The notes under the pieces: generated by a model | Seen by the model: the letters and a program-made list of their open reading frames with translations, nothing else | What the model was told of the DNA's origin: nothing | Database searches by the model: none | Shown: positions 25,355-33,263 of the stretch, piece by piece | Numbering within the stretch: position 1 is the first letter of the stretch | Layout of the letters: each line of letters starts with the position of its first letter | From: Brevundimonas sp. UBA986 | GTDB taxonomy: Bacteria > Pseudomonadota > Alphaproteobacteria > Caulobacterales > Caulobacteraceae | DNA: 44,743 nucleotides | Reading direction: 5' to 3' | Assembly (NCBI GenBank): GCA_002292165.1 | Contig: DBBK01000078.1 | Location: forward strand, 1 to 44,743 | Position numbers and translations under genes: made by a program

Positions 25355-26938
25355 CTACCACCAGATCGTATAGACGGCGATCAGGAAGGCGATCACACCT
25401 ACCGCGGCCAGGTTGAAGCCCAGCGTCGTCTTGTAGGTGATGTTGTCCAGCTTGATCTTCATGGCGTCAGGCTTGGCCGGGACCAGCAGGGACACGACCA
25501 CCGCCGCGATCAGGGAGGCGACGAAGACGACGCCGACCCGGTTCATGAAGGGGAAGATGAACTGGCCGGTGTCCTGCAGCCACCAGAAGACGGCCGACAG
25601 CACCACCGACCCGACCGCCGCCGTCAGGGCGCCGGCCTCCGACGCCCGCTTCCAGAACAGGCCCAGCATGAAGATGACCACGATGCCGGGGGTGAAGAAG
25701 CCGGTGAACTCCTGAATGAACTGGAAGGCCTGGTCGGCCGAACCCAGCAGCGGGCGAGCGGTCAGGACGCCGATGATCATGGCCACGACGGCGGCGACGC
25801 GGCCGACCAGCACCAGATTCTGCTCGGACACGTCCTTCCGGACCTTGGCGTAGAGGTCGAGAGTGAAGATGGTCGAGATCGAGTTCACCTTGGACGCCAG
25901 CGAGGCGACGATGGCGGCGATCAGGGCGGCGAAGACCAGACCCTTCAGGCCCGTCGGCAAGAGGTTCATCATCGTCGGATAGGCCTCGTCCGGCTTGGCC
26001 AGACCCGGGGCGATGATCAGGGCGGCCAGACCCGGCAGGACGATGATCACCGGCATCAGCAGCTTCAGATAGGCGGCGAAGGCGATGCCCTTCTGGGCCT
26101 CCGGCAGCGACTTGGCGGCCAGGGCGCGCTGGATGATGTACTGGTTGAAGCCCCAGTAGCTGATGTTCATGACCCACAGCCCGCCCAGCAGCACGGCGAT
26201 GCCCGGCAGCTGCTGATAGTGAGGATTGTCCTTCGACAGGATCATGTCGAACTTCTCGGGGAAGCGATGCACGAGGGTCGCGAAGCCGTCGACGACGCCC
26301 GATCCGCCGGTCGAGTCGGCGATGTGGTTCAGGGCGATGAAGCCGATGATCAGACCGCCGGCGACCAGCAGGGCCACCTGCACGATGTCGGTCAGGGCCA
26401 CGGCCTTCAGACCGCCCCACAGCTGATAGGCTAGGGCGAAGACCGCGATGCAGACGATGGCCAGGTTCTGGTCGATGCCGGTCACCGTGGTCACGGCGAT
26501 GGAGCCCAGCCACAGGATCGAGGTCACGTTCACGAAGACGTAGAGCAGCAGCCAGAAGACGGCCATGACGTTGCGGATCGTCGGCCCGTACCGCTGCTGC
26601 AGGAACTGCGGCATGGTCACGATCTCGTTGCGCAGGAAGATCGGCAGGAAGAACTTGCCGACGATCAGCAGGGTCAGCGCCGCCATCCACTCATAGGAGG
26701 CGATGCCCAGACCGATCACATAGCCCGAGCCGCTCATGCCGATGATCTGTTCGGCGGAGATATTGGCCGCGATCAGCGAGGCGCCGATGGCCCACCAGGG
26801 CAGGTTCTTGGAGGCGAGGAAATAGTCGGTGGAGGTCTTCTTGGCCCCCGACTTGTCGCGCGAGACCCACTGGGCCAGGCCGAAGATCGCCACGGCGTAG
26901 ATCGCCAGGATGACCAGATCTATGACTGCAAGTTTCAC
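25355..26938 (-). CDS. vSGLT-type sodium/galactose symporter (SSS family)
   Basis: An inner-membrane transporter of about 527 residues with some 14 membrane spans. It closely resembles Vibrio parahaemolyticus vSGLT as I recall it: SKNLPWWAIGASLIAANISAEQ, IGMSGSGYVIGL, VLLGGLWVMNISYWGFNQY, IIQRALAAKS, FAALIAAIVASLASKVNS (the Na+-site region) and FQFIQEFTGFFTPGI. The Q and N residues that contact galactose in vSGLT lie in conserved positions. I chose the GTG at 26936-26938 because GGGGGGA lies just upstream; an in-frame TTG at 26953 would overlap that site. It is the first gene of the operon with dgoK, dgoA and the lactonase, and is divergent from the IclR gene. Galactose is the likely substrate, glucose an alternative. 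Confidence 0.93.
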   Translation of the reverse strand: MKLAVIDLVILAIYAVAIFGLAQWVSRDKSGAKKTSTDYFLASKNLPWWAIGASLIAANISAEQIIGMSGSGYVIGLGIASYEWMAALTLLIVGKFFLPIFLRNEIVTMPQFLQQRYGPTIRNVMAVFWLLLYVFVNVTSILWLGSIAVTTVTGIDQNLAIVCIAVFALAYQLWGGLKAVALTDIVQVALLVAGGLIIGFIALNHIADSTGGSGVVDGFATLVHRFPEKFDMILSKDNPHYQQLPGIAVLLGGLWVMNISYWGFNQYIIQRALAAKSLPEAQKGIAFAAYLKLLMPVIIVLPGLAALIIAPGLAKPDEAYPTMMNLLPTGLKGLVFAALIAAIVASLASKVNSISTIFTLDLYAKVRKDVSEQNLVLVGRVAAVVAMIIGVLTARPLLGSADQAFQFIQEFTGFFTPGIVVIFMLGLFWKRASEAGALTAAVGSVVLSAVFWWLQDTGQFIFPFMNRVGVVFVASLIAAVVVSLLVPAKPDAMKIKLDNITYKTTLGFNLAAVGVIAFLIAVYTIWW

Positions 26939-27038
26939 GCGGAGTCCCCCCAAGGGCTGTCGTTCTTCGACGCTGTGGGCGCAGACGCTAGGCCAAGGCC
27001 CGGCGACCGTCCACCTGATTTTTATATCTGGCGCTACA

Positions 27039-27058
27039 TTTCATTGGTGATCACAATG
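27039..27058. promoter_or_regulatory. Candidate IclR operator upstream of the symporter operon
   Basis: TTTCATTGGTGATCACAATG, with core palindrome GTGATCAC (27047-27054) flanked by ATTG and AATG. Its first 12 bases match TTTCATTGATGA of the palindrome at 27993-28010 at 11 positions. It lies in the divergent region between symporter and IclR gene, so one bound protein could control both. Confidence 0.55.
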
Positions 27059-27110
27059 ATTGTGGCCAGCACGGCGGCTCCGGCCTAGGCTGACGTCAGG
27101 AGGATTCTCG

Positions 27111-27881
27111 ATGACCATGCAAGACGAGTCGGATCGCAAATACCGCGCCCCGGCTCTGGAAAAGGGGCTGGACGTGCTTGAGCTGCTGTCGTCGCACGGC
27201 CGTCCCATGACGCCGTCGCAGATGTCGGTTGAGCTGGGCCGGTCGGTCAGCGAGCTGTTCCGCATGATTCAGGTGCTGGAGTTCCGGCACTATATCGAGG
27301 CCACGCCCGACGGCTATCGCCCGACCAACCGCCTGTTCTCGCTGGGCATGACCCAGGCGCCGGTGAAATCCCTGACCGAGGGCGCCCTGCCGATCATGCG
27401 CGATCTGGCGCGGGACACGGTTCAGTCCTGCCACCTCGTCGTCCCCACCGAGGACCAGATCGTGGTCATCGCTCGCATCGAGAGTCCGGGCGACCTGGGC
27501 TATTCCGTGCGGCTCGGCTATCGCCGCAGCATCATCGACGCCTCGTCGGGCCTGCTCTTCTACGGCTGCGCCTCGGACCGGACCCAGGCGGCGCTGAAGG
27601 CGCGGCTGGAGCCGCTCTATCCGGCCGACCGTCTGGCCCGCTACTATGCCGACGCCGAAGCCGCAGGCGCCCAGGGCTATGTCCGCCGCGCCAGCGACTT
27701 CGTCATGGGCGTCACCGACCTGGTGGCGCCGATCATGGGCGCCGACAGCGTCATCGCCACCCTGATCACCCCCTACATCCAGCACTCGGGCGCGGCCTGC
27801 GATATCGACGCCTCGCTCGAGCATCTGCGCGCCGCCGTGCGGGCCATCTCGGCGGAGATGTCGGCCATGTCGCAAGCCTGA
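27111..27881 (+). CDS. IclR-family regulator of the galactose genes
   Basis: A transcription factor of about 256 residues. The ATG at 27111 is preceded by a perfect AGGAGG (27098-27103). The N-terminal winged helix spans ~10-70 (ALEKGLDVLELLSSHGRPM, SQMSVELGRSVSELFRMIQVL), followed by the IclR ligand domain at ~85-250 (CHLVVPTEDQIVVIARIES, SIIDASSGLLFYG, ASDFVMGVTDLVAPIMG). Its gene lies between the symporter/dgoK/dgoA/lactonase operon (divergent) and the dehydrogenase/dehydratase genes (same direction). Related motifs occur in both promoter regions, so it is probably the local regulator. The inducer could be galactose, galactonate or the keto-deoxy acid; the sequence does not say which, nor whether it activates or represses. 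Confidence 0.92.
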   Translation: MTMQDESDRKYRAPALEKGLDVLELLSSHGRPMTPSQMSVELGRSVSELFRMIQVLEFRHYIEATPDGYRPTNRLFSLGMTQAPVKSLTEGALPIMRDLARDTVQSCHLVVPTEDQIVVIARIESPGDLGYSVRLGYRRSIIDASSGLLFYGCASDRTQAALKARLEPLYPADRLARYYADAEAAGAQGYVRRASDFVMGVTDLVAPIMGADSVIATLITPYIQHSGAACDIDASLEHLRAAVRAISAEMSAMSQA

Positions 27882-27992
27882 TCGGGGCCTGATCAGGGCC
27901 TGATTTCGGGGCCCTATCAGACGGTTGCCCCTCATATTCGGTAACCGCCGTTGACTTGAGGGAGCCGCGCCGCCATTTTTGCCTGCAATATC

Positions 27993-28010
27993 GCTTTCAT
28001 TGATGAAAGC
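27993..28010. promoter_or_regulatory. Candidate IclR operator upstream of the dehydrogenase
   Basis: GCTTTCATTGATGAAAGC, a perfect palindrome with eight-base arms around TG, 45 bases upstream of the ATG at 28055. It shares TTTCATTG-N-TGA with the site upstream of the symporter. Confidence 0.65.
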
Positions 28011-28054
28011 ATCAAAGACGCCGCGGAGACCGCTCCCGGCAGCAGGGAAACGAC

Positions 28055-28804
28055 ATGGGCGCGATCTATCCTGACTTGGCCGGCAAGGTCGTCATCGTCA
28101 CCGGCGGGGCCGGCGGCATCGGCGAGGCCATCACCCGGGCCTTCATCGCCCAGAAGGCCAGGGTCGGCTTCCTCGACATCGATACGCCGCGCGGCGAACG
28201 GCTGGAGGCCGAGCTCGGCGCCGACGCCCGCTTCGTCAAATGCGACCTGACCGACATCCCGGCGCTGAAGGCCGCGATCCAGAGCGTGCGCGACGCCTTC
28301 GGCCCCATCGACGTTCTGATCAACAACGCCGCCCACGACGAACGCCACGCCACGCTTGAGGTCACCGAAGAGTATTGGGACGGCCGCATGGCGGTGAACC
28401 TGAAGCACCAGTTCTTCGCCGCCCAGGCCGTGCTTCCGGACATGCAGGCGACCGGCAAGGGCGCCATCGTCAACATGGGCTCGACCTCCTGGGTCATCGG
28501 CCAGGGCGGCATGCCCGCCTATACCGCGTCCAAGTCGGCGGTCATCGGCCTGACCCGCTCCCTCGCCCGGGACTTCGGCGAGTTCGGCGTGCGGGTGAAC
28601 GCCATCGCCCCCGGCTGGATCATGACCGAACGCCAGCTCGAACTCTGGGTTACGCCCGAGACCGAGAAGAGCATCTACGAGAACCAGTGCCTCAAGCGCC
28701 GCCTGGTCCCCGACGACATCGCGAAGGTCGCGGTCTTCATGAGTTCCGACGAGGCCGGCGCCATCACCAATCAGCACTACATCGTCGACGGCGGCTGGAA
28801 CTGA
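28055..28804 (+). CDS. SDR sugar dehydrogenase (XylB-like), probable galactose 1-dehydrogenase
   Basis: A cytoplasmic short-chain dehydrogenase of 249 residues. It has the NAD(P) motif TGGAGGIGE, the Asp of FLDIDTP (favouring NAD), NNAAHDERH, the catalytic Ser of NMGSTSW, Tyr156 and Lys160 in YTASK, and the C-terminal YIVDGGWN. Overall wording resembles Caulobacter XylB (xylose dehydrogenase), for example NNAxxDxRH, CLKxRxVP and SSDEA. Next to dgoK/dgoA and galactan enzymes it should oxidise D-galactose, and perhaps L-arabinose, which has the same configuration at C2-C4, to the lactone. AGGGAA precedes the ATG. Its stop overlaps the dehydratase start (TGATG), so the two genes form one unit. 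Confidence 0.88.
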   Translation: MGAIYPDLAGKVVIVTGGAGGIGEAITRAFIAQKARVGFLDIDTPRGERLEAELGADARFVKCDLTDIPALKAAIQSVRDAFGPIDVLINNAAHDERHATLEVTEEYWDGRMAVNLKHQFFAAQAVLPDMQATGKGAIVNMGSTSWVIGQGGMPAYTASKSAVIGLTRSLARDFGEFGVRVNAIAPGWIMTERQLELWVTPETEKSIYENQCLKRRLVPDDIAKVAVFMSSDEAGAITNQHYIVDGGWN

Positions 28805-30603
28805 TGACCGTGAAGCCCCTGAAGAAGCCGCTGCGGTCGCGCGCCTGGTTCAACAATCCGGAAAACCCGGACATGACCGCCCTCTATCTGGAGCGGTACC
28901 TGAACTACGGCCTGACCCGCGAGGAGCTGCAGTCCGACAAGCCGATCATCGGCATCGCCCAGACCGGCTCGGACCTCAGCCCCTGCAACCGCCACCACAT
29001 CGAACTGGCCAAACGGGTGCGCGAGGGCATCCGCGAGGCCGGCGGCATCTGTATGGAGTTCCCGGTCCATCCGATCCAGGAAACGGGCAAACGCCCGACC
29101 GCCGGTCTGGACCGCAACCTCGCCTACCTCGGTCTGGTCGAGAGCCTCTACGGCTATCCGCTGGACGGCGTCGTCCTGACCATCGGCTGCGACAAGACCA
29201 CACCGGCCTGCCTGATGGCCGCCGCGACCGTGGACATGCCCGCCATCGCCCTGTCGGTCGGCCCGATGCTGAACGGCTGGCACCGCGGGGAGCGCACCGG
29301 CTCGGGCACCATCATCTGGAAGGCGCGCGAGATGATGGCCCGCGGCGACCTCGACTACGAAGGCTTCATCGATCTGGTCGCGACCTCGGCGCCGTCGGTC
29401 GGCTACTGCAACACCATGGGCACGGCGACGACGATGAACTCGCTGGCCGAGGCGCTGGGCATGTCCCTGCCCGGCTCGGCCGCCATCCCGGCGCCCTACC
29501 GCGAGCGGGCCCAGGTCGCCTATGAGACGGGCCGGCGCATCGTCGACATGGTCCGCGAGGATCTGAAGCCCTCGGACATCCTGACGAAGGAAGCCTTCCA
29601 CAACGCCATCGTGGTCAACTCGGCCATCGGCGGCTCGACCAACGCCCCGATCCACCTGACGGCGCTGGCCCGTCACGCCCACGTCGATGTGCCGCTGGAA
29701 GACTGGCAGACCAAGGGGCTGCACGTGCCCCTGCTCGTCAATCTGCAGCCCGCCGGCGCCTATCTGGGTGAGGACTATCACCAGGCGGGCGGCGTTCCCG
29801 CCGTGGTCGCCGAACTGATGCGGCAGGGGCTGATCCACGAGGGGGCCCTGACCGTCAACGGCAAGACCATGGGCGAGAACTGCCGGGACGCCGAGATCGT
29901 CCTGCCCGACGTCATCCGCACCTTCGACACGGCGCTCAAGACCGACGCCGGCTTCGTCATCCTCAGCGGCAGCCTGTTCAACTCGGCGATCATGAAGCTC
30001 AGCGTCATCTCGCCCGAGTTCCGTGAGCGCTATCTGTCCAACCCGGACGACCTCAACGCCTTCGAGGGCCCCGTAGTCGTGTTCGACGGACCCGAGGACT
30101 ACCACCACCGCATCGACGACCCGGCGACGGGGATCACCGAACACACCCTGCTGGTCATGCGCGGCGCCGGGCCCATCGGCTATCCGGGCGCGGCCGAGGT
30201 CGTGAACATGCGGCCCCCCGCCCACCTGATCAAACAGGGGATCACGGCGCTGGCCTGCATCGGCGACGGACGCCAGTCGGGCACCTCCGGCAGCCCCTCC
30301 ATCCTGAACGCCTCGCCCGAGGCGGCGGCGGGCGGCAACATCGCCCTGATACAGACCGGCGACCGGGTGCGCATCGACCTGAACACGGGCCGGGCCGACA
30401 TCCTGATCCCCGATGCGGAGCTGGCCGAGCGGCGCGCGGCGCTCAAGGCGGCGGGCGGCTATGCCTACCCGGCCTCCCAGACGCCTTGGCAGGAAATCCA
30501 GCGATCCATGGTCGGCCAACTGGAGACCGGCGCCGTGCTGGAACCGGCCGTCAAATACCACCGCATCATCGACACGCTCGGCCTGCCTCGCGACAGCCAC
30601 TGA
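28804..30603 (+). CDS. IlvD/Edd-family sugar-acid dehydratase (XylD-like), probable galactonate dehydratase
   Basis: A [2Fe-2S] dehydratase of 599 residues. Cys61 (SPCNRHH), Cys129 (GCDKTTPAC) and Cys202 (YCNTMGTA) fit the three cluster ligands of this family. Further signatures are NSAIGGSTNAPIHL, VVFDGPEDYHHRIDDP, RGAGPIGYPGAAEVVNM and the catalytic-serine region GDGRQSGTSGSPSI. It is strongly similar along its length to Caulobacter XylD (xylonate dehydratase). With dgoK and dgoA nearby it should convert D-galactonate to 2-keto-3-deoxygalactonate, taking the place of DgoD, an enolase-superfamily enzyme absent here. The start overlaps the dehydrogenase stop. Arabinonate, fuconate or xylonate remain possible substrates, as the family is promiscuous. 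Confidence 0.88.
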   Translation: MTVKPLKKPLRSRAWFNNPENPDMTALYLERYLNYGLTREELQSDKPIIGIAQTGSDLSPCNRHHIELAKRVREGIREAGGICMEFPVHPIQETGKRPTAGLDRNLAYLGLVESLYGYPLDGVVLTIGCDKTTPACLMAAATVDMPAIALSVGPMLNGWHRGERTGSGTIIWKAREMMARGDLDYEGFIDLVATSAPSVGYCNTMGTATTMNSLAEALGMSLPGSAAIPAPYRERAQVAYETGRRIVDMVREDLKPSDILTKEAFHNAIVVNSAIGGSTNAPIHLTALARHAHVDVPLEDWQTKGLHVPLLVNLQPAGAYLGEDYHQAGGVPAVVAELMRQGLIHEGALTVNGKTMGENCRDAEIVLPDVIRTFDTALKTDAGFVILSGSLFNSAIMKLSVISPEFRERYLSNPDDLNAFEGPVVVFDGPEDYHHRIDDPATGITEHTLLVMRGAGPIGYPGAAEVVNMRPPAHLIKQGITALACIGDGRQSGTSGSPSILNASPEAAAGGNIALIQTGDRVRIDLNTGRADILIPDAELAERRAALKAAGGYAYPASQTPWQEIQRSMVGQLETGAVLEPAVKYHRIIDTLGLPRDSH

Positions 30604-30726
30604 CCGTGTTTCAGCGCCGCATCGCGTCGCATATGAAAATTATTTTATTGACAGAACTTCGCTGCGGCGGTTTCCTGCCTGCAAGAGGTCGGGAACAGGC
30701 CTGCGTTCTGTCAGGGAGGCGCCGCG
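30604..30726. promoter_or_regulatory. AT-rich leader with likely promoter of the galactanase operon
   Basis: After the dehydratase stop there is an AT-rich run (30631-30650) containing ATGAAA (30633-30638) and TTGACA (30648-30653), a good -35 hexamer. A convincing -10 is not visible. AGGGAGG at 30715-30721 serves the TTG start of the next gene. The ATGAAA is only a weak match to the IclR motif. Confidence 0.4.
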
Positions 30727-33237
30727 TTGAAGCGCGAGGATTCACATTCGACGGCGGTTGATCGCCGCGTCCTGATGCAGGGCGCGGGCGTGCTCGCTGT
30801 CGCGTCTTCCCTCGCCGTTTCCCGCCCCGCCTCCGCCCGGACAGCCATCGCCCGCCGCCGCGTGAAGCTGGCCTTCGACTGGAAGCACGCGCTCGGCCAC
30901 GCCGCCGACATGGACAAGGATTTCGGCTTCGGACGCGATCAGCGGACCTATGCCAAGACCGGCGGTTCGGAGAGTTCGCCCATCGCCCTGGCCGCCCTCG
31001 CCGGCTTCGATGACTCTGGCTGGGCCACGGTTCAGGTCCCGCACGACTGGGCCATCGACCTGCCCTACGATCCGGGTCCCGGCGGCTTCAAGGACGATCA
31101 GGACGATCCCCGCGCCGCCCATGGCTACAAGGCTCTGGGTCGCGACCACCCCGAGAACAGCGTCGGCTGGTACCGGCGCAAGCTGGACATCCCCGCCGAC
31201 TGGGCCGGCCGACGCCTGGGCCTGGAGTTCGACGGCGCCTTCCGCGACGTGGTCGTCTTCCTGAACGGGATCATCGTCGACGAGCATGACGGCGGCTACA
31301 CCCCCTTCACCGTCGACATCACCGACGTCGCCAAGCCCGGTCAGGACAACTGGCTGGTCGTCCGCGTCGACGCCAGCCTCGGCGAGGGCTGGTTCTATGA
31401 GGGCGCGGGCCTGTATCGCCACGTCTGGCTGACCGCGACCGCCCCCCTGCACATCGCCCCCAACGGCGCCTTCATACAGTCGGAGCCGCGTGGTTCCGGC
31501 GCCGTCGGCAAGGTCGAGGTCGCCGTCCGCAACCAGGCCGACGCCGCGCAGAGCGCCACGGTCCGCGCCATCGTCTCCGCGCCCAACGGTCTGGAGATGG
31601 CCCGCGCCGAAAAGCCGCTCGCACTCGAAGGCTGGAGCGACGGCAAGGTCGAGGCCGAGCTGCGCTGGCCCACCGCCCCCCTTTGGTCGCCCGCCGACCC
31701 GCAGCTCCATCGCCTGACCACCGAGATCGAGGTCGACGGCGTGGTCGTGGACCGCACCGAGGCCGCCTTCGGCGTCCGCTCCGCCGTCTTCGATGCGAAG
31801 CGCGGCTTCCTGCTGAACGGTCAGCCTCTGAAGCTGCTCGGCGCCTGCTGCCATCAGGACCATGCCGGCGTCGGCGCGGCCATCCCGGACGCGCTTCAGG
31901 ACTGGCGGATCCTCCAGCTCAAGGCCATGGGCTGCAACGCCTGGCGCGCCTCGCACAATCCGGCGACGCCGGAGCTGATGGACGCCTGCGACCGGCTGGG
32001 CATGCTGGTCATCGCCGAGACCCGGCGCATGTCCTCCGACGAAGAGTCGATGAAGGAACTGGCCACCTTGGTCCGCCGCGACCGCAACCGCCCCTCCGTC
32101 ATCGCCTGGTCGATCGGCAATGAGGAACAGGCCATCCAGGGGACGGAGACCGGCGCCGCCGTCGCCCGCACCATGAAGCGGCTGGTCAACCGGCTAGACC
32201 CTTCCCGCCCCGTCACGGCGGCCAAGGACCAGGACTTCGACACCGGCGTCTCGCGCGTCGTCGACATCCTCGGCTTCAACTACCGCACGCCCCAGATGGA
32301 GGGCTATCACGCCCGCTTCCCGGATCAGTCGATCATGGGCACCGAGACCGGCAGCACCGTCTCGACCCGCGGCGAATACGTCCTCGACGTCCCGGGCCAC
32401 ATCGTCCCGGCCTATGACCGCGAACACCCCTGGTGGGCCTCGACCGCCGAGGAATGGTGGACCATCGCCGCCGAGCGTCCCTACATCGCGGGCGGCTTCA
32501 TCTGGACCGGCTTCGACTATCGCGGCGAGCCCACGCCCTACGCCCGCTGGCCCAGCGTCGGCTCCTACTTCGGCGCCATGGACTCCTGCGGCTTCCCGAA
32601 GGACAATTTCTGGTACTACCGCGCCTGGTGGCGGCCCGAGCCCCTGTTGCACCTGTTCCCGCACTGGAACTGGGAAGGCCGCGAGGGCCAGGACGTCGAG
32701 GTCTGGGTCCATTCCAATCTCGACCGCGTCGAGCTGTTCCTGAACGGCCGTTCGGTCGGGGCCAAGGACGTCGTCGCCAATCGCCACCTGGCCTGGACCG
32801 TCCCCTACGCCCCCGGCGTGCTGGAAGCGCGCGGCTGGAAGAACGGCCGGCTGGTCGCGACCCAGCGCCGCGAGACCGCCGGCGCCCCGGCCGCCCTGAC
32901 CCTGTCGGCGGACCGCAACGCCCTCAAGGCCGACGGCGAGGACGTGGGCATGATCACCGCGAGCGTGGTCGACCGCCGCGGCCGCCCCTGCCCGCGCGCC
33001 GACGATCTGGTCGTGTTCGAGGTCTCGGGCGACGCCCGCGTCATCGGCGTGGGCAACGGCAATCCGGTCAGCCACGAGGCCGACCGCGCCGACCGCCGCA
33101 AACTCTTCAACGGACTGGCCCAGGCCATTCTTCAAGCCGGCCGCACGGGCGGCGCCATCACCGTCACCGCACGCGCCGAGGGCCTTCGCCCCGCCGTCCT
33201 GCGGCTCGACGCCGCCACCATCAGACAATCGACCTGA
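30727..33237 (+). CDS. GH2 beta-galactosidase with Tat signal
   Basis: A glycoside hydrolase family 2 enzyme of 836 residues. TTG at 30727 is supported by a strong AGGGAGG just upstream. The N-terminus carries VDRRVLMQGAGVLAV, a Tat-type signal, so the folded enzyme should act in the periplasm. Order: sugar-binding domain (~45-230, PHDWAID, GWYRRKLDIP, FDGAFRDVVVFLNG), Ig-like domain, TIM barrel (~340-640) with acid/base Glu466 or Glu467 in SIGNEEQ and nucleophile Glu540 in MGTETGS, then DUF4982-like (~655-715) and C-terminal Ig-like (~725-830) domains. It would release galactose from imported galacto-oligosaccharides. The TBDR start follows 26 bases after its stop. Other GH2 activities are possible; the context favours galactosidase. 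Confidence 0.9.
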   Translation: MKREDSHSTAVDRRVLMQGAGVLAVASSLAVSRPASARTAIARRRVKLAFDWKHALGHAADMDKDFGFGRDQRTYAKTGGSESSPIALAALAGFDDSGWATVQVPHDWAIDLPYDPGPGGFKDDQDDPRAAHGYKALGRDHPENSVGWYRRKLDIPADWAGRRLGLEFDGAFRDVVVFLNGIIVDEHDGGYTPFTVDITDVAKPGQDNWLVVRVDASLGEGWFYEGAGLYRHVWLTATAPLHIAPNGAFIQSEPRGSGAVGKVEVAVRNQADAAQSATVRAIVSAPNGLEMARAEKPLALEGWSDGKVEAELRWPTAPLWSPADPQLHRLTTEIEVDGVVVDRTEAAFGVRSAVFDAKRGFLLNGQPLKLLGACCHQDHAGVGAAIPDALQDWRILQLKAMGCNAWRASHNPATPELMDACDRLGMLVIAETRRMSSDEESMKELATLVRRDRNRPSVIAWSIGNEEQAIQGTETGAAVARTMKRLVNRLDPSRPVTAAKDQDFDTGVSRVVDILGFNYRTPQMEGYHARFPDQSIMGTETGSTVSTRGEYVLDVPGHIVPAYDREHPWWASTAEEWWTIAAERPYIAGGFIWTGFDYRGEPTPYARWPSVGSYFGAMDSCGFPKDNFWYYRAWWRPEPLLHLFPHWNWEGREGQDVEVWVHSNLDRVELFLNGRSVGAKDVVANRHLAWTVPYAPGVLEARGWKNGRLVATQRRETAGAPAALTLSADRNALKADGEDVGMITASVVDRRGRPCPRADDLVVFEVSGDARVIGVGNGNPVSHEADRADRRKLFNGLAQAILQAGRTGGAITVTARAEGLRPAVLRLDAATIRQST

Positions 33238-33263
33238 AATCAGGCGACACAGGGGAGGACACC

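Noticed and set aside
28055..30603. Dehydrogenase and dehydratase pair as the xylose pathway genes xylB and xylD
   Set aside because: Resemblance is strong, but the other Caulobacter xylose genes (xylX, xylA, xylC) are absent and dgoK/dgoA with galactan enzymes surround the pair. Xylose use is kept only as an alternative.
32433..33263. Apparent 5' extension making a long fusion upstream of the TBDR at 33264
   Set aside because: The extension runs in another frame through the GH2 gene and reads as Arg/Pro/Gly-rich nonsense. ATG at 33264 has a strong ribosome-binding site and signal peptide.
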